From the NCBI GenBank assembly GCA_008828725.1, contig MEHQ01001995.1, forward strand, positions 103,078 to 167,077: a stretch of DNA of 64,000 bases, given 5' to 3'. Below the pieces are notes generated by a model. That model saw only the letters and a list, made by a program, of their open reading frames with translations. It was not told the DNA's origin and did no database searches. Shown here piece by piece: positions 31,885 to 46,700 of this stretch; the stretch's first letter is position 1, and each line of letters starts with the position of its first letter. This DNA comes from Saccharina japonica. Lineage: Eukaryota; Sar; Phaeophyceae; Laminariales; Laminariaceae. Position numbers and translations under genes: made by a program.

Positions 31885-32352
31885 GTGCATGCTTACCTTC
31901 CCAACAGTAGTGCATGCTTGACCATGCTTCAAAACTTGACGCTTCAAAAGTGAATACCTGAAAACAATTTTGATGCCTGCAGCCATGCTTAAAAGTCACG
32001 TTTAACGCGCCTGAAACCATGGTTGAAGCTAGATAAAAACTTCAAGACATGGCAAAAGTCGTGCTTCAGTCATACTTGAATCCATGCTTAAAGACGCGGC
32101 AAAACCCATGCCTAAAAGTCATGCCTAAAGACACGCTTAAAGCCACGCCTAAAAGTCGTCCTCAAAAGTTGGCATAAAGACACGCTTAAAGCCACGCCTA
32201 GAGGCCGTCCTTAAAAGTCGTGCATAAAGATACGCTTAAAGCCACGCCTAAAAGTCGTCCTTAAAAGTCGTGCATAAACAAACGCTTAAAGCCACGCTTA
32301 AAGTCATGTTTAAAAGCCATGCTTAAAAGCCATGCTTGAAGGCCAAGCTTGC
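31885..32352. repeat. Tandem repeat of GCCATGCTTAAAAGTCGT units
   Basis: About twenty units of 16-24 bases with core (G)CCACGCCTAAAAGTCGTCC or CATGCTTAAAGCC. They form larger blocks near 60 bases (32130, 32190, 32250). Confidence 0.92.
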
Positions 32353-33119
32353 CACCCCCCCCCCCCCCCTCCGCGACACAAGAAGATGTACTGCGGTATG
32401 CCAAATCCAGAAATAGGAAAAAAAACATGTTTACGTTCTACTATTTAATATACGTATCGGAACAAACAACAAAAACATCAAACAAAGTGGAATTAACAGC
32501 AACGACCTTAAATAGGTCGTCGTGAGCTTTGGTGCGGCCGCAGCGCCGCGAAGGCAGCAGTAGCAGCAGCAGCAGAGCAAACAAGCAGCGTAACGCTACC
32601 GCCATCATACCCGGCACACACGAGTAGCATCAGGGTACCGCTACTACTTATTATATACTACGTACGCTGCCACCTACGGGACGGGGGTGGCACAACAAGA
32701 CTCACAACGAGGAACAGAACAGCAACAGGGACAGCAACAACTAACTACACTATTACTACTATTCATATACTACTACTGGGTTCTAGCCGATCGTAACCGT
32801 CTCAGGGGGGGGCGCGATCCGATCGAGACGATACTAGAAAATGAAAACCAACGACGAAGACATACATACATACCGTACACAGACACGCACACGCGACAAA
32901 GAAGGACCGAACAAGACGAGACGAGACAAAACATGCAAAAAGCAAGCAGCGAGAAAAAATTGCCGCACCCGCCCTGAAGGAGAAGGATTTGGACAAAACA
33001 AAAGCAAGGCGAAAACAAAATACAGACAATAAACGACAAAAACGACAAAAACAAAAAAGTATTACAAACTGACATGAACCGCGACGACTGCTTGTTTTAT
33101 AACTTCTTCCTCTGGAAGA

Positions 33120-33500
33120 ATCGCGGGTAGGCGGAAAAGTCGCCCAAACCCGCGTGTCCGTAACGGAGCTAAACAGCGTCAAAATCAGCATCCAAACCCT
33201 CGTCGATAGCGGCGCAAAACCGCCCAAACTCGCGTCCATAATGACACAAAATCGAGAAAAAAAAAACGCGCCGATAAATGACGCAAAATACTGCCGAAGT
33301 CACCACCCAAAGTCTCATCGACCTCGATCGGCGAAAAAATGCTCCAAACCGCCCAAACTCGCGTCGAAAATGACACAAAATCGCGAAAAATCGCGTCGAC
33401 AATGGCAAACTACTGTAGACGCACAATACTACCGTACCCAAAATTGCCTTAATAAATGGCGACAGAATGGCCCGAAGTTGCGTCGACAATGTTTTTTTAT
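33120..33500. repeat. Repeat around CGCCCAAACTCGCGTCGA
   Basis: CCGCCCAAACTCGCGTC-A-AATGACACAAAATCG occurs at 33219 and 33351, with related words (TCGCCCAAACCCGCGTG, AAAATCGCGTCGACAATGGC) around it; period about 130 bases. Confidence 0.8.
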
Positions 33501-33549
33501 TTTTTTGCTAAAGTCGAGCGGAGGTCGTTCTCTCTCCGCCCCTGTATGG

Positions 33550-33941
33550 CCTTAGGCATCCATGGCGTACACCGCCATCGATTCCGCTTGCCTTGCCCCT
33601 GCAGCCTTAGTCTCAGTCCCTGCCTACAGTATTAATAGTAGGTGACCGTCATCCATGCAGTCTTTTAGTCTTCTTCGCCCTAATCGTAAGGTCTTAGTCT
33701 TAGTCTGCCATGGCGCACACCGTCCGTCGTCGGTGGTGCTTGCCCAACCAGTCTTAGTCTTAGTATTAGACTTAGGCGTAGTCTTAGTTTTACAGTAGTC
33801 TTATTTTTCCATGGCGTACACCGTCATCGGTTCTGCTTGCCCGCCCAGTCTTAGTCTTGGTAGTAGACTTAGGTTCTGCTTGCCCGCTCAGTCTGAGTCC
33901 TAGTATCGTGTTCAGGCTTAGTCTTAGACTTAAGCTTGGTC
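33550..33941 (-). repeat. Array copying the end of the WSC gene's last exon
   Basis: CATGGCGTACACCGTCATCG-type words at 33558, 33709 and 33810 (plus strand) copy CATGACGTACACCGTCATGA of the terminal coding exon at 33951-33970. Between them run GTCTTAGTCTTAGTC and CTGCTTGCCCGCCCAG units. Each copy keeps the coding sense of MTVYAM on the minus strand. Confidence 0.85.
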
Positions 33942-36900
33942 TTATTTGGACATGACGTACACCGTCATGACCGTGTGGCCGCCGCAGATCTCGTCCGCAT
34001 TCCCGGGGCACTCGTAGTCGCACCTCCCGATGTCATGCGCATCTGAACAAAATCACAGCCAGAAACAGAAAGCAGCACAGCAGTGAGCAGCAACAACAAG
34101 AGCAACATTTGTTAATAACAGGTGGCACGCGGAACAAAGGAGCTGTTCACACCTCAGACAGATCATCAACAGATCATCAACAGATCATCAATATATCATG
34201 AACAATTCACCAACAATTCACCAACAGATCACCAACAGATCACCAACAGATCACCAACAGATCACCAACAGATCATCTACAGATCATCAAGAGATCAAAG
34301 ATTATCAACAGATCATCAACAGATCATCAACAGATCATCAACAGATCTACAGATCATCTACAGATCATCTGCAGATAATCAAGAGATCAAAGATCATCAA
34401 CAGATCATCAACATATCATGAACAGTTCATCTGCATATTATCTACACCTCAGACAGATCATCAACAGATCATCAACAGATCATCAACAGGTCATCAAAAG
34501 ATCATCAACAGGTCATCAATAGATCATCAACAGATCATCTACAGAGATATCACTTCTTTCCTCGCCTGCCGTGGTGAGATCGTGTTGCGAAGGATCTGCA
34601 TAGTAATAGTACTATACGTAGATGGTCACATACGGGCCCCCACCCGGCAAGATGAGCTAGATCATACATATCATACAGATCATACAGATCATGCAGACCA
34701 TACAGACCATACAGGTCGTACATATCGTACATATCATACATATCATACATATCATACAGATCATACAGATCATACAGATCATACAGATCGTACAGATCAT
34801 ACAGATCATACAGATCATACAGATCATACAGACCATACATATCATACATATCATACATATCATACAGATCATACAGATTATACAGATCAACCAATAATAT
34901 TCAAGATTGCTCACCGTAGATGTCGTTGGACGCGCCGCACCAGCACTCGTCACCGTACTGCATTCCGAAGAAGGCAGCGTCAGCGTTGTCGCTGCAGTGC
35001 TTGTGACAGTTCTGCAAACACAACACCACACGACACCAACAGTAATAGTCAAACAACAAACAGAACGGACAGCAGGAATATTAGGGCACAGACAGGTCAA
35101 GAATGTGGCCACAAAACGTACAAACGTACCACAAAAAGGTACACATGTGCCACAAAAGGTACAAATGTACCACAAAATGTACGCATGTACCACAAAAGGT
35201 ACAAATGCACCACGAAAGGTACAAACACACCATAACATGTATAAATGTACCACAAAAGGGACAAATGTACAAAAAGGAACGTGTACCACAAAAGGTACAA
35301 ATGTACCTGATATTTGCGACCAGACTACAGTAGTCGTTAACCCATTCAGAAAAAAAATATCCCACACTAATTCCAAGTAGTTTTCCCCCAAATACGTGAA
35401 ACCTGTTCTTAATTCAGAATTGAAAAAATATCCCACACTAATTCCAAGTAGTTTGTCCCCAAATACGTGGAATCTGTTCTTAATTCAGAATTGAAAAAAT
35501 ATCCCACACTAATTCCAAGTAGGTTGTCTCCAAATTCGTGGGACCAGTTTTTACTATGATAAGGGGTTAAAAGATGGCCGTTTGCGAACAGACACGACGA
35601 GCCTGGAGCAACACTTACTTCCAGTATACTGACTGCACTGCTGCAATCCAGTATACTGATTGATTTCGACAACAGTATACTGGTACTGGCTACTGACCGA
35701 GTCAGCCAGTGCCCAGTCCTATAAACAAGAATATCTGGCATAAACTTAGTGTAGTATTGTTAGTAAAAAATACTCTGCTGTGTTTATGTTTCGGGGGAGA
35801 GTGGCACAATTTAACAATACAATTCGATGCAAACGATGCAAACGACGAGAGAGAAGACAGGGCTGAAGTTTTCTCGCGATAAAAATGCAAGGCACGAACC
35901 GTAGTGGGGGGGGAGGGAGAGGAGCCTACTTTGTGACCCCAGATCTGAGTTACGACTATCAATAGGGAGGAGAGAGAAAAGAAGGGCGAAGATACGTAAT
36001 AAAAGGGATGAAAAAAAAAGAAGAAAGAAAACAAATGCTGTAGCAATCCTGTAGCAGTACGCACCTCGGCGGAGTTGTCGCGCAAAGACGTTTTACCGAG
36101 CGAGAGGATCCTCGAGTCTTTGTGGTCCTTGTAGCATCCGATCTCCTGTACGGATAGCACGGAAGCAGCACCACCAGCAGCAGCAGCACCAGCAGGAGGA
36201 GGAGGAGGAGGAGGAGGAGGAGGAGNNNNNNNNNNNNNNNNNNNNNNNNNNNNNNNNNNNNNNNNNNNNNNNNNNNNNNNNNNNNNNNNNNNNNNNNNNN
36301 NNNNNNNNNNNNNNNNNNNNNNNNNNNNNNNNNNNNNNNNNNNNNNNNNNNNNNNNNNNNNNNNNNNNNNNNNNNNNNNNNNNNNNNNNNNNNNNNNNNN
36401 NNNNNNNNNNNNNNNNNNNNNNNNNNNNNNNNNNNNNNNNNNNNNNNNNNNNNNNNNNNNNNNNNNNNNNNNNNNNNNNNNNNNNNNNNNNNNNNNNNNN
36501 NNNNNNNNNNNNNNNNNNNNNNNNNNNNNNNNNNNNNNNNNNNNNNNNNNNNNNNNNNNNNNNNNNNNNNNNNNNNNNNNNNNNNNNNNNNNNNNNNNNN
36601 NNNNNNNNNNNNNNNNNNNNNNNNNNNNNNNNNNNNNNNNNNNNNNNNNNNNNNNNNNNNNNNNNNNNNNNNNNNNNNNNNNNNNNNNNNNNNNNNNNNN
36701 NNNNNNNNNNNNNNNNNNNNNNNNNNNNNNNNNNNNNNNNNNNNNNNNNNNNNNNNNNNNNNNNNNNNNNNNNNNNNNNNNNNNNNNNNNNNNNNNNNNN
36801 NNNNNNNNNNNNNNNNNNNNNNNNNNNNNNNNNNNNNNNNNNNNNNNNNNNNNNNNNTCCCCCACCCCCCTACCCCGTGGCCGTCCGCAACCCGGCGCAA

Positions 36901-39900
36901 CTACCAAGCAGAGCGCCAAGGCGGTACCGGATAGGGAACTGATCAGAGAGATCCACGCGACCGCCGACTTTGATGAGGAACGGCGAGACCACGTAGAACC
37001 ACCGCTACCACCACCACCACTAACGGTAGCGAAAGCGACGGTGGCAGCGGGCACGACCTCCTCAGCGCCGTGCAGCGGGGGCAGCGGCGGCGGCGGCTGC
37101 ACCTTCTCCCCCGACCGCCCCCCCAGCGAAGCGACCTCCGCGCGGTCCTCTCGGTCGTCTCGGGGTATCAAGCCGCGCCGGCTCACGCGCCCCGGCACTC
37201 CCTACCGACAGACGGGCTCCCCCGACACCGCTGCTGTCGTTGCCGCGGCGGCTGCAGCCGTAGCGGCAGCGGCGGCGGCTGCCGAGACGATGGAGGAGGA
37301 GGAGGGGGGGAAGCAGGAGCATCAGCATCAAGCAGTAGAAAACAGGACCGTGGCCATAGAAGCAGGAGCATAAGCGATTATCGCTATGAATACGTCACTA
37401 GTGCACCATTGTCGGCCGTGAAGCTGACAGACAGAGGGTCGTCGAGAGAGTGCGGCGCTGTACACGAATATATCGGTATGTATGCCATATACCTACCATG
37501 GTACCTGGTATGCTATATATCGTACATATCGTATAGGTGCCATAGTACATATATGTATAGGTATCAACCCCAACCCTATACACACATACAAAAATATATA
37601 TCCTATACAGATCCTATACAGATCCTATACAGATCCTATACAGGTCCTACACAGGTCCTATACAGGTCCTATACAGGTCCTATACAGATCCTATACAGGT
37701 CCTATACAGATCATATACAGGGCCTATACAGACCCTATGCAGATCCTATACAGATCCTATACAGATCCTATACAGCTCCTATACATATCCTATACATATC
37801 CTACAGATCAAGTATAGATCAAACAGATTCCTCTTGTCGTGTAGGTGGCGGCGCTGTGGGAGTCGATCTGGTATGACCTGTAATATAGCGCTATGAAGCC
37901 AAACCCCAACCTAACGCAGATAGATCATGTAGATCCTACAGATCCTAGACCTCACAGATCCTAGACCTCACAGATCCTAGATCTTACATATCCTAGACCT
38001 TACATATCCTAGACCTTACAGATCCTAGGCCTTCCAGAGCCTAGATCTTGCAGATCCTAGATCTTACAGATCCTAGATCTTACAGATCCTAGATCTTACA
38101 GATCCTAGATCTTACAGATCCTAGATCTTACAGATCCTATATCTTACAGATCCTATATCTTACAGATCCTAGATCTTACAGATCTTCTAGATCAAATAGA
38201 CCCCTCTTACCGCGTCGATCTGTATGGCATGCCCTATAGCGCTATGAGCCCTAACCCTAACCTAGATCATTTAGATCATTTAGATCATATACAGACCATA
38301 CATATTCTACAGACCATACAGATCAAATAGATCCCCCCTACGTACCGTGTAGGCTGAGGTGGAGGGGGAGGTGATTGTGTAGACGTCCATGGCGTTGTAC
38401 CCTCCGCACGTATCGTCGCTGCCCTCGCAACCCATGTTGCACACCGGGTCGCGGTCGGAGGCGTGCTTGTCAAAGTCGTCCGAGTCCTTGCCGCACCAGC
38501 TGCAACAACAAAAAATATTGCGGGGGAATGATCAGAACACACATATGTTAATATTACGGGGGACCATAGTAAATACTAGTAAATAAAACCAAATATTGTT
38601 AGTAATACTAAAAATAGGTAAATATATACTTCGTATTATTGGGTATACCGTAGGTAGTGTTTACCATGGTCCCCGGTAGTAGTAATAGTCAGAGACGAGA
38701 AAAAGGTTTCGTAGCAAAAAAATTGCTGGAACATTTCAGCAAAATACAGAAATATTCCGGGGGGGAAAAGAAATCAGTTTTTGGTGGATTCACATATGAT
38801 ATTGATACGAGTGCAAACTGGGTTTTTTAATAGATGGCGGGTACGTATTATACATGGAAACATTAGCTATCTAGATCATGCAGATCATACCAAATCGGGA
38901 TTATATCTACCTTGAAAGGTCTAGATGATTTAGGTAGGAATGGTCTATATCATCTGTCCGAGGTGAGGAATCTTCCAAGAATCTTCCAAGAATCTTCCAA
39001 GAATCTTCCAAGAATCTTCCAAGAATCTTCCAAGAAGGAAAAGTGGGAAACTGTTGGCTTTTAGAGTTGGTGAGAAGAGATACAAAAACGTTGAAGAATG
39101 CTAATAAATAAGAAAAGTAACCACCGGGCAAGTAGCACCGACCAGCCCAAACCAATTCATATAATATACCAGGTATATAATAGTTGGTTGTGCATACTCC
39201 ATACATACTGCACACCACATACTGCACACTGCATACTGGTACATACTTCACACTGCATATAGTGTATACATACTTGCACACTGCATAGTGCATACATACT
39301 CACCACTGCACGCCGTATTGCAACCCGAAGGACGCGGCGCTCTTGCTGTAGCACAGGTCATAGCACACCTGCATCATACATACACATACGCATACAGCAT
39401 CAGCGAACACATCAGCGAACACATCAGCGAACACATCAGAGGACACCACGGGATGCATATATCATACACGGACAAAGGCACTTATGATGATGGGATAACG
39501 ACAGCGACAGCGAGTGAGGGAACACATCAGCGAACACATCAGCGAACATCACGGGATACATACACGGACAAAGACACGCGGGATGGGATGGGATGGGATG
39601 GGATGGGATAACGATATCGAGTGAGGACGATGACCGAAACACTAGTAATAGTATATTAATAGTACGAGTAGTGTGATATGACTGGGTGAGACACATCCCC
39701 TTGCAGGTTTGTCTATTAAGCATCCTTGGTGTTACTCACTTTCCGTAGAGTCAAGCGTAGAAGAGAAGCAGCTTATATTAATCCCCGAGCCAGATGACAT
39801 CTGCTCGGGATGGGCTTCAAGTATGGCCCACAGATGCTATAAATACCCCGAATACCGAATACGAATGCCATCCAAGTTATACGAAAACGGATCAATTACC

Positions 39901-40721
39901 TATGCAGAGGTAATTACCGGCCTTCCTAGCCCATACCATTACAGTAGCGTAACCTGTACTACTGGCTATATTTTACTGGTTATTATCGGTTTGTCACTGG
40001 TATTAATAGTGTGAGGCATACAGTACAGGAGACCTAATCAGAAACAAGCTAATAAGAAAGCCAGGCTGAGATTTCGAGGAAAATAATAAATTATGGAGTC
40101 ATTATCTTGAAATTAGTGTACAAAGCACCTCCTCTCGAATAAGAAATCCAGCCTGGACCAGATTTCCTGTTTATTATTAGATGTCCTGTACCGTATTAGA
40201 GAGGGGGGCAGCAATTTTTTTTTCAGCTGAGCTGAGTGTAGACCCACGAGTAAGAAATATCCTTCCAGGGCAAATAATAACACAATAAGGCTCACGTTAT
40301 GGGGAGACGCCAACGAAAAAAATGGCTGAAATTACTCGCACTCACTCAGCGGCAAGTGTTCAACAAATCCTACCACTATGTCCGATAATATAATCCACGT
40401 TTGTATATTAACATTTAGTCGAAATGTTAACTATATTTCGGTTCAGAGTGGTAGACGTCTAGGCTTGGGCACATTATACCATGACACCAGATATTAAGAG
40501 GAGCTTTTCAGGCTCTCAGCAACAACCAGCTTTCAGAAAAAAGCGTAAGCCAAGGCCGATATATATATATACAATCCCATCGGCTTGCAACTAGGGACCA
40601 AACCAAACCTCATGGGGGCTTGCAAACAGGTTGTCTATCTCGACAAGACTTTGCCACAGCCGTATTAACAGTAGCTTTTGCAATAGTAGCACGGCTCATA
40701 CGACGGATGTTAACGTTCTAT

Positions 40722-40752
<31 letters not shown>

Positions 40753-43700
40753 TGACCAACCGACAAGCTAACCTGAGGGCTGAGTTTGCTGAGGCGGTCG
40801 TTCTCCGCAAGCGTCAAGAGGCGGTCTCTCTTGTCGTCGTGGTAGCAGCCGCTGTACGTCCAGTCGTCAGAGGTGGTGCCGCCCTCGATCTCGTAGGCGG
40901 TGATGGCGTAGCTGCCACCGCAAGCGTATTCGCCGCCCGAGCACTGCATGTCGCACACGCCGGCGCCGTGCCTGTCCACGTTGCCCTCGTCGCCGCACCA
41001 GCACTGCACATAGCATAAATGTGTTGCAGATAGCATAAAGGTATTGCACATAGCGTAAATGTATCCCATAGAATAAAGGTATTGCACATAGCATAAATGC
41101 ATTGCACATAGCATGAAGGTGTTGCACATAGCATGAAGGCGTTGCACATAGCATAAAGATATTGCACATAGCATAAAGGTGCTGCAAGGTGTTGCAAAAG
41201 GTAATATGTTGCAAGGTGTCGCGAAAGGGGAGGGGTGTGACATGTATAATCTATACCTGGAACCATAATGTGTACCAGGTATGTGTTATCTCTTGTTTGC
41301 CTAGAGTAGTTTTCCAGTGTTGCTTTTGGTCAAGAAGAGCAGTATACGAGTACGTATGATATGCAGCAGAAGGCAAAAACGGGTGAAACATAGAAATGTT
41401 TGATGGCCTCACCTCCGTGCTGTACTGCATGCCGAAGTACTTTTTGCCCGCGCAGATAGCCAAACACGTCTGTCATCAAGAGCATGAGCACGAGCACGAG
41501 CATGAGTACAAGCACAAGGACAAGCACGGGCAAGCAGGCAAGTGCGTCGGGGAAGGAAGGAAGGGAGGAAGGAAGGAAGGAAGGAAGGAAGGAAGGAAGG
41601 AAGGAAGGAAGGAAGGAAGGAAGGAAGGAAAGAGATAAATGAGGCATAAGCGGAAACTATTTATACTACGTATAGCGGGCATGTTGACGGTACAAGCGAT
41701 TGACCAGGCAGGCGACTTAAATAGAAACGCATGGCTACGAACCCACTTTCCTCATTGTCCCCCCGCTGGTTCGACTACTATTATTAATACTGCATAAATT
41801 CCCCCCAAAAAAAGGTGGGGGGGCTTATCCCCCCCCCCCCCCCCCCCCCCCCCCGCGCTCACTTAATCACTTAAGATCAAAAGACAATACCTTGATGATC
41901 CAAATCGAATACCTTAAGATCCAAAGCCAATGCCTTAAGATCCAAATCGAATACCTTAAGATCCAAAGCCAATGCCTTAATATCCAAATCGAATGCCTTG
42001 AAATACCAAAAATCGTACCAGGTATGCCTCATGATCCAAACTCGAATGCCTCAGGATCCCAAAATCTTAGTGAGGTCCAAATTATTGAGATCCGAATCGA
42101 ATGCGATACAACCCAAATGTCTAAAGATCATATTTCTTAAGAGCCGGCTGTTCTCCCAAACGACCCCTTCCCCCGCCCCAACGCTCCGTCTCGAAAGGGA
42201 TGCGTGGTGGTCAAATTATTAAGGCAAGAAACAAATGAGTACCCCCCCGCCCCCGCGCGCCCACCTATGGTCATACGCCTACGGCCGTGCACGACATGAG
42301 TACGCACCCCCCCCCTCTCAACACGATAAGGTGCATCAAACGCATCAATCCCACCTTTGCGTCCATGTGGTCGCTGGTCTCCTCTTTCACCATGACGCGG
42401 TCACCGCGGGTGTCCTTGTAGCAGCCCAGGTACGAAGCTCCGCTGATCTCCTCCGGAAGGATTTCGACGATGACGGCAGTCAGCTCGTAGGCGGTGATCG
42501 CGTACGAGCCTCCGCAGGCGTACTCGCCGCCCGAGCACTGCTTGTCGCACACGCCGGCACCGTGCCTGTCCACCTTGTCCTCATCTCCGCACCAGCACTG
42601 CACATAGCATAAAGTTGTACACGGGGAGGCGGTGATGTGTTGCCAAAGGGAAGGGAAGGTGTTGCAAGGGAAAGGCATTGCAAAGGAAAAGTGTTGCATA
42701 GGGGACCCCATTTCTCAGCGCCATAGTATTCCTTTTACTATCAATGTTCATATATCGGAGGAACCATAGTGAATAGGACCAAATATTGGTAGTAAAAATA
42801 TTTAAATATTATGGATTTTTGTGTGTACCCTAGGTCCCATTCACTACCAGTATTTACTATGGTCCACTGTAATAGTGCACTGTACATAAAACCTTAATCT
42901 GAAATTAGTTGGAAGCGTTTCGTGCCCATAACGGGAGCGCACTGCTAATAAGCCGCACGCCAAACAAGGCATGGCTATACGGGCGACGTCGGCAGCTGGT
43001 CGTACCGTATATTAGAGTATACTATTAATAGTATGCTGTGTTTGTCTCACCTCCGTGCCGTACTGCAGGCCGAAGTACTTGGAGCCCTCGCAACTGCTGG
43101 CACACCTCTGTCCTCATCATCACAAACACCACAGGTAAAAGCATCGTTGGGGAATGAAAGGGGGGAAGGGGGGAAGGGGGGAAGGAGGAAGGAGGGAAGG
43201 AGGAAGGAAGGAAGGAAGGAAGGAAGGAAGGAAGGAAGGAAGGAAGGGAGGGAGCGAGGGAGGAAATCAGAAAGGCAAGGGAAAGCGCGAACAAGGGAAA
43301 GAAGTTATGTTTTTTTGCTACTATGGTATAAAACACTAACAACGTGAAACACACCGCACGATCCAACCCCTGCCTCGCACTACCTGTTCTGACTATTTGT
43401 TCTGGTATACTATTAATATCGCACCTGGGCGTCCATGTCGTCGCGCGTTTCCTTCTTGACCATGACTCGATCACCGCGGGTGTCCTTGTAGCAGCCGAGG
43501 TAAGAAGCTCCGCTGATCTCCTCCGGAAGGATTTCGACGATGACAGCAGTCAGCTCGTAGGCGGTGATCGCGTAAGAGCCTCCGCAGGCGTAGTCGCCTC
43601 CCGCGCACTTAGAGCCACACACGGCGGCGCCGTGCCTGTCCAGCTTGTCGTCATCCCCGCACCAGCACTGTGATAGATGACAGCCAAAACGGAAGGGAAC

Positions 43701-46700
43701 GGTATGGGCAAAGGAAGGTGTTGGAAAGGAACTGTGTCATAAACGAAAGCAGTATAAAGGGTGTTGCAACTAGGGGAGGGTGTTGCAAAAATTAAAGGTA
43801 TTGCGATGGGAAGGGAGGAGATAAACGAGGGTCAATATGAGGAAACGGATACATACGTCCTTGTACACTATTACTATATTAATAGTACATCGGATAAAGG
43901 TACACATGTCTCAGAACTACAGCGGTAGAAAGTTACGGCTGTTGAAGAAAATTATAGTTTGTCAGAGCCTCGCGACGCACACGGTCAAGCACACTGAACA
44001 CATCCGTCGATAAAAGTTATACATAAGTTCTCACGTTTCGTGCAAAATTCAATTTCTCAAGTTCTGTCGCCTACTGCAGCCAAGTATCTTTTCTGAAGCA
44101 TCGATTTATTAAAAAGTCAATCACCAGTATGCAGTGTGTACAGTACCTGGTCGTACGGTATACTATCAATAGTATGCTGTGTCTCACCTCCGTGCTGTAC
44201 TGCATGCCGAAGTACTTGGAGCCCTCGCAACTGCTGGCACACCTCTGTCCTCATCATCATCATCACCATCATCATCACCACCACCACCACCATCGTCATC
44301 ATCATCACCATCATCACCATCATCAACAATCACAGGCACCGTGCAAGTTCGTCGGAGAAGGAAGAAAGGGTTAGGGATAGAGGGAGGGGGTTAGAAAGCA
44401 GAAATCCAGGATAGCTATTCCAGCAAGCGAATACCATCCTACGCAGATGCAATCCTCTTCCATACACCATACAGCAGTGATGCCATCTTATTCTCACACA
44501 CACACAAGCGCAAACACATCCAAGATTATTCGTGCGTGAGATCTGACAATCATCTGACAAGGACCTGACAAGGAGCTGACACTATTTCTGAAGAGTGGGG
44601 AGCTGATAAAAGGGTCTATCACCACTTCTGACAGCGTGGGAGCTGATAAGGACCCAAGCACTGCTGTCTATGACTTTTGCGGGGAGCAAGCCAACATTAA
44701 TACTATTAATACATATAATACATAGTACGGATGTCGTTGGGATATCAATAACTGGGTTCGTGGAAGGAGGTAAACGAACCAACAGACACCAATCCAACCA
44801 AATAAAATGTGTTTTTTGTATCACCCAGACCGAATTTATTTCTGATTTTTTTTTTGCCTTGAATTTAGTCAACAGAGTTACGGCGGACACTTCAGGCACA
44901 TCGAAAGGGGTCTGTAGTGTGTAATTTTGGGACCCCGTCAAGTTGATGAGCGCTGTTGACAGATGGATTCAACCTCGCTGTTGACAGATGGGTAAAAGGT
45001 TGACCCGATCCGATCCGACCCGTCGAGACCCGACCCGTGATATTTCAAACATTTCTTGACCCGACCCGCGGGTATCATGGTATTACGGCATTATGGTATA
45101 ATGAGAAGAGCCCTGATGAAAACAAACAATAATATATTGATAGCATCATTCGCTGAAATAAGTAACAACACCTATCGAGTTCAAAGGAACACACGAACAG
45201 CACGAGCGCGGGCAGCGTGCACGAAGGTCTCTAATATCGCACCGTGGCGGTCATGTCGCCCCTCGTCTCCTTCTTGACCATGACTCGGTCATCGCGTTCG
45301 TCCTGGTAGCAGCCGAGGTAAGTAGCTCCGCTGACCACCTCGGGCTCGTATTCGGCGACGACAGCAGTCAGCTCGTAGGCGGTGATCGCGTACGAGCCTC
45401 CGCAGGCGTAGTCGCTTCCCGCGCACTTAGAGCCACACACGGCGGCGCCGTGCCTGTCCAGCTTGTCGTCGTCCCCGCACCAGCACTATGATAGAAAAAC
45501 GGAAGTTGTTGCAAGGTGTTGCAAATAGGGAAAGGGTGATGCAAGCTGTTAGTGTGTGTTGCAAAATAGAAAACAACGGTGTTGCAAAGGGAAGGTGTTA
45601 CGTGTGTGTTGCAAATAAATGAGGAACGTTGTTGCAAAGGGAAGGTGTTAAGTGTGTGTTGGAAAAGAGAAAAGTTGCTGCAAGGTGTTGCAAATAAGGA
45701 AAGGTGTTGCAGATAAGGGAGGGTGTTGCAAATAAGGGAGGGTGTTGCAAATAGGGGAGGGTGCTGCAAATAGAAGAGGATGTTGCAAAGGGAAGATGTC
45801 GCGAAAGGAAGGTGTTGCGAAGGGAAGATTTCGCGAAAGGTAGGTGTTGCGAAGGGAAGGTGGAGGAAGGAAGAAAGGAAAAAAGGAAGGAAGGAAGGAA
45901 GGAAAGAGGAAAGGAAGCAGGAAAGGAAGGAAAATAGAGCCAAAAAGAGGTACCGGGCAGGTATACAGTCGTAGGTAAGTACTGAAAAGTGGGAGAGAGT
46001 ATCACATTTGTTCGATTAAATAACAGTAATAAGAGTATTACATATTGTTACCATTCATACAAAAAAAAAGAGACATGGCGCTGGTCTTTAACTGCATGCC
46101 GAAGTATTTCTTATGGGCGCACATCGTGAAACACATCGTGAAACCCATCCCTCTCTCGACAAAAAACAAAAGTGTTCACGTTTCGTGTTGGTGCAAAAAC
46201 CTCCACACAATTGCAATTGTCCGTATCGTGTAGCCAATGTCGTCAAGGCAATACCTCGTAATTTACCTTGCTGAACGTAGTAATGCATATCGTTCAATCT
46301 TCATGTTTGTGACCGAACGGTTTTTACTTTCCCGCACTGACTGGTATATTAATAGCATTAATAGTATTAATAGTATACTAAGTATACTATTACTAGTATG
46401 TTGTGTCTCACCTCCGTGCTGTACTGCATGCCGAAGTACTTGTAGCCCTCGCAACTGCTGGCACACCTCTGTCCTCATCATAATCATCATCATCATCATC
46501 ATCACAATCATCATCACAATCATCATCATCATCATCACGAAAACCGCAGGTATAGGTACAGACGCCGTCAAAGGTCATCGGGGAAGGTCGTCAGGGAAGG
46601 GAAGGGAAGGGAGGAACGAAAGATTGGGGTCAGATGGAGGGCTTGGGGCAAACGCAGGAGCGGCGCAAACATGCCAAGCTCGTTCTCTTCGAGAGTGGAA

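Noticed and set aside
34198-35235. 345-codon frame of His-Thr-Asp and Ile-type repeats
   Set aside because: It is a translation of CAGATCAT and CATACAGAT arrays and overlaps two real exons on the other strand.
35702-37198. A 498-codon minus-strand open frame
   Set aside because: Most of it is N; the rest crosses a SINE and low-complexity sequence. It is not evidence for a gene.
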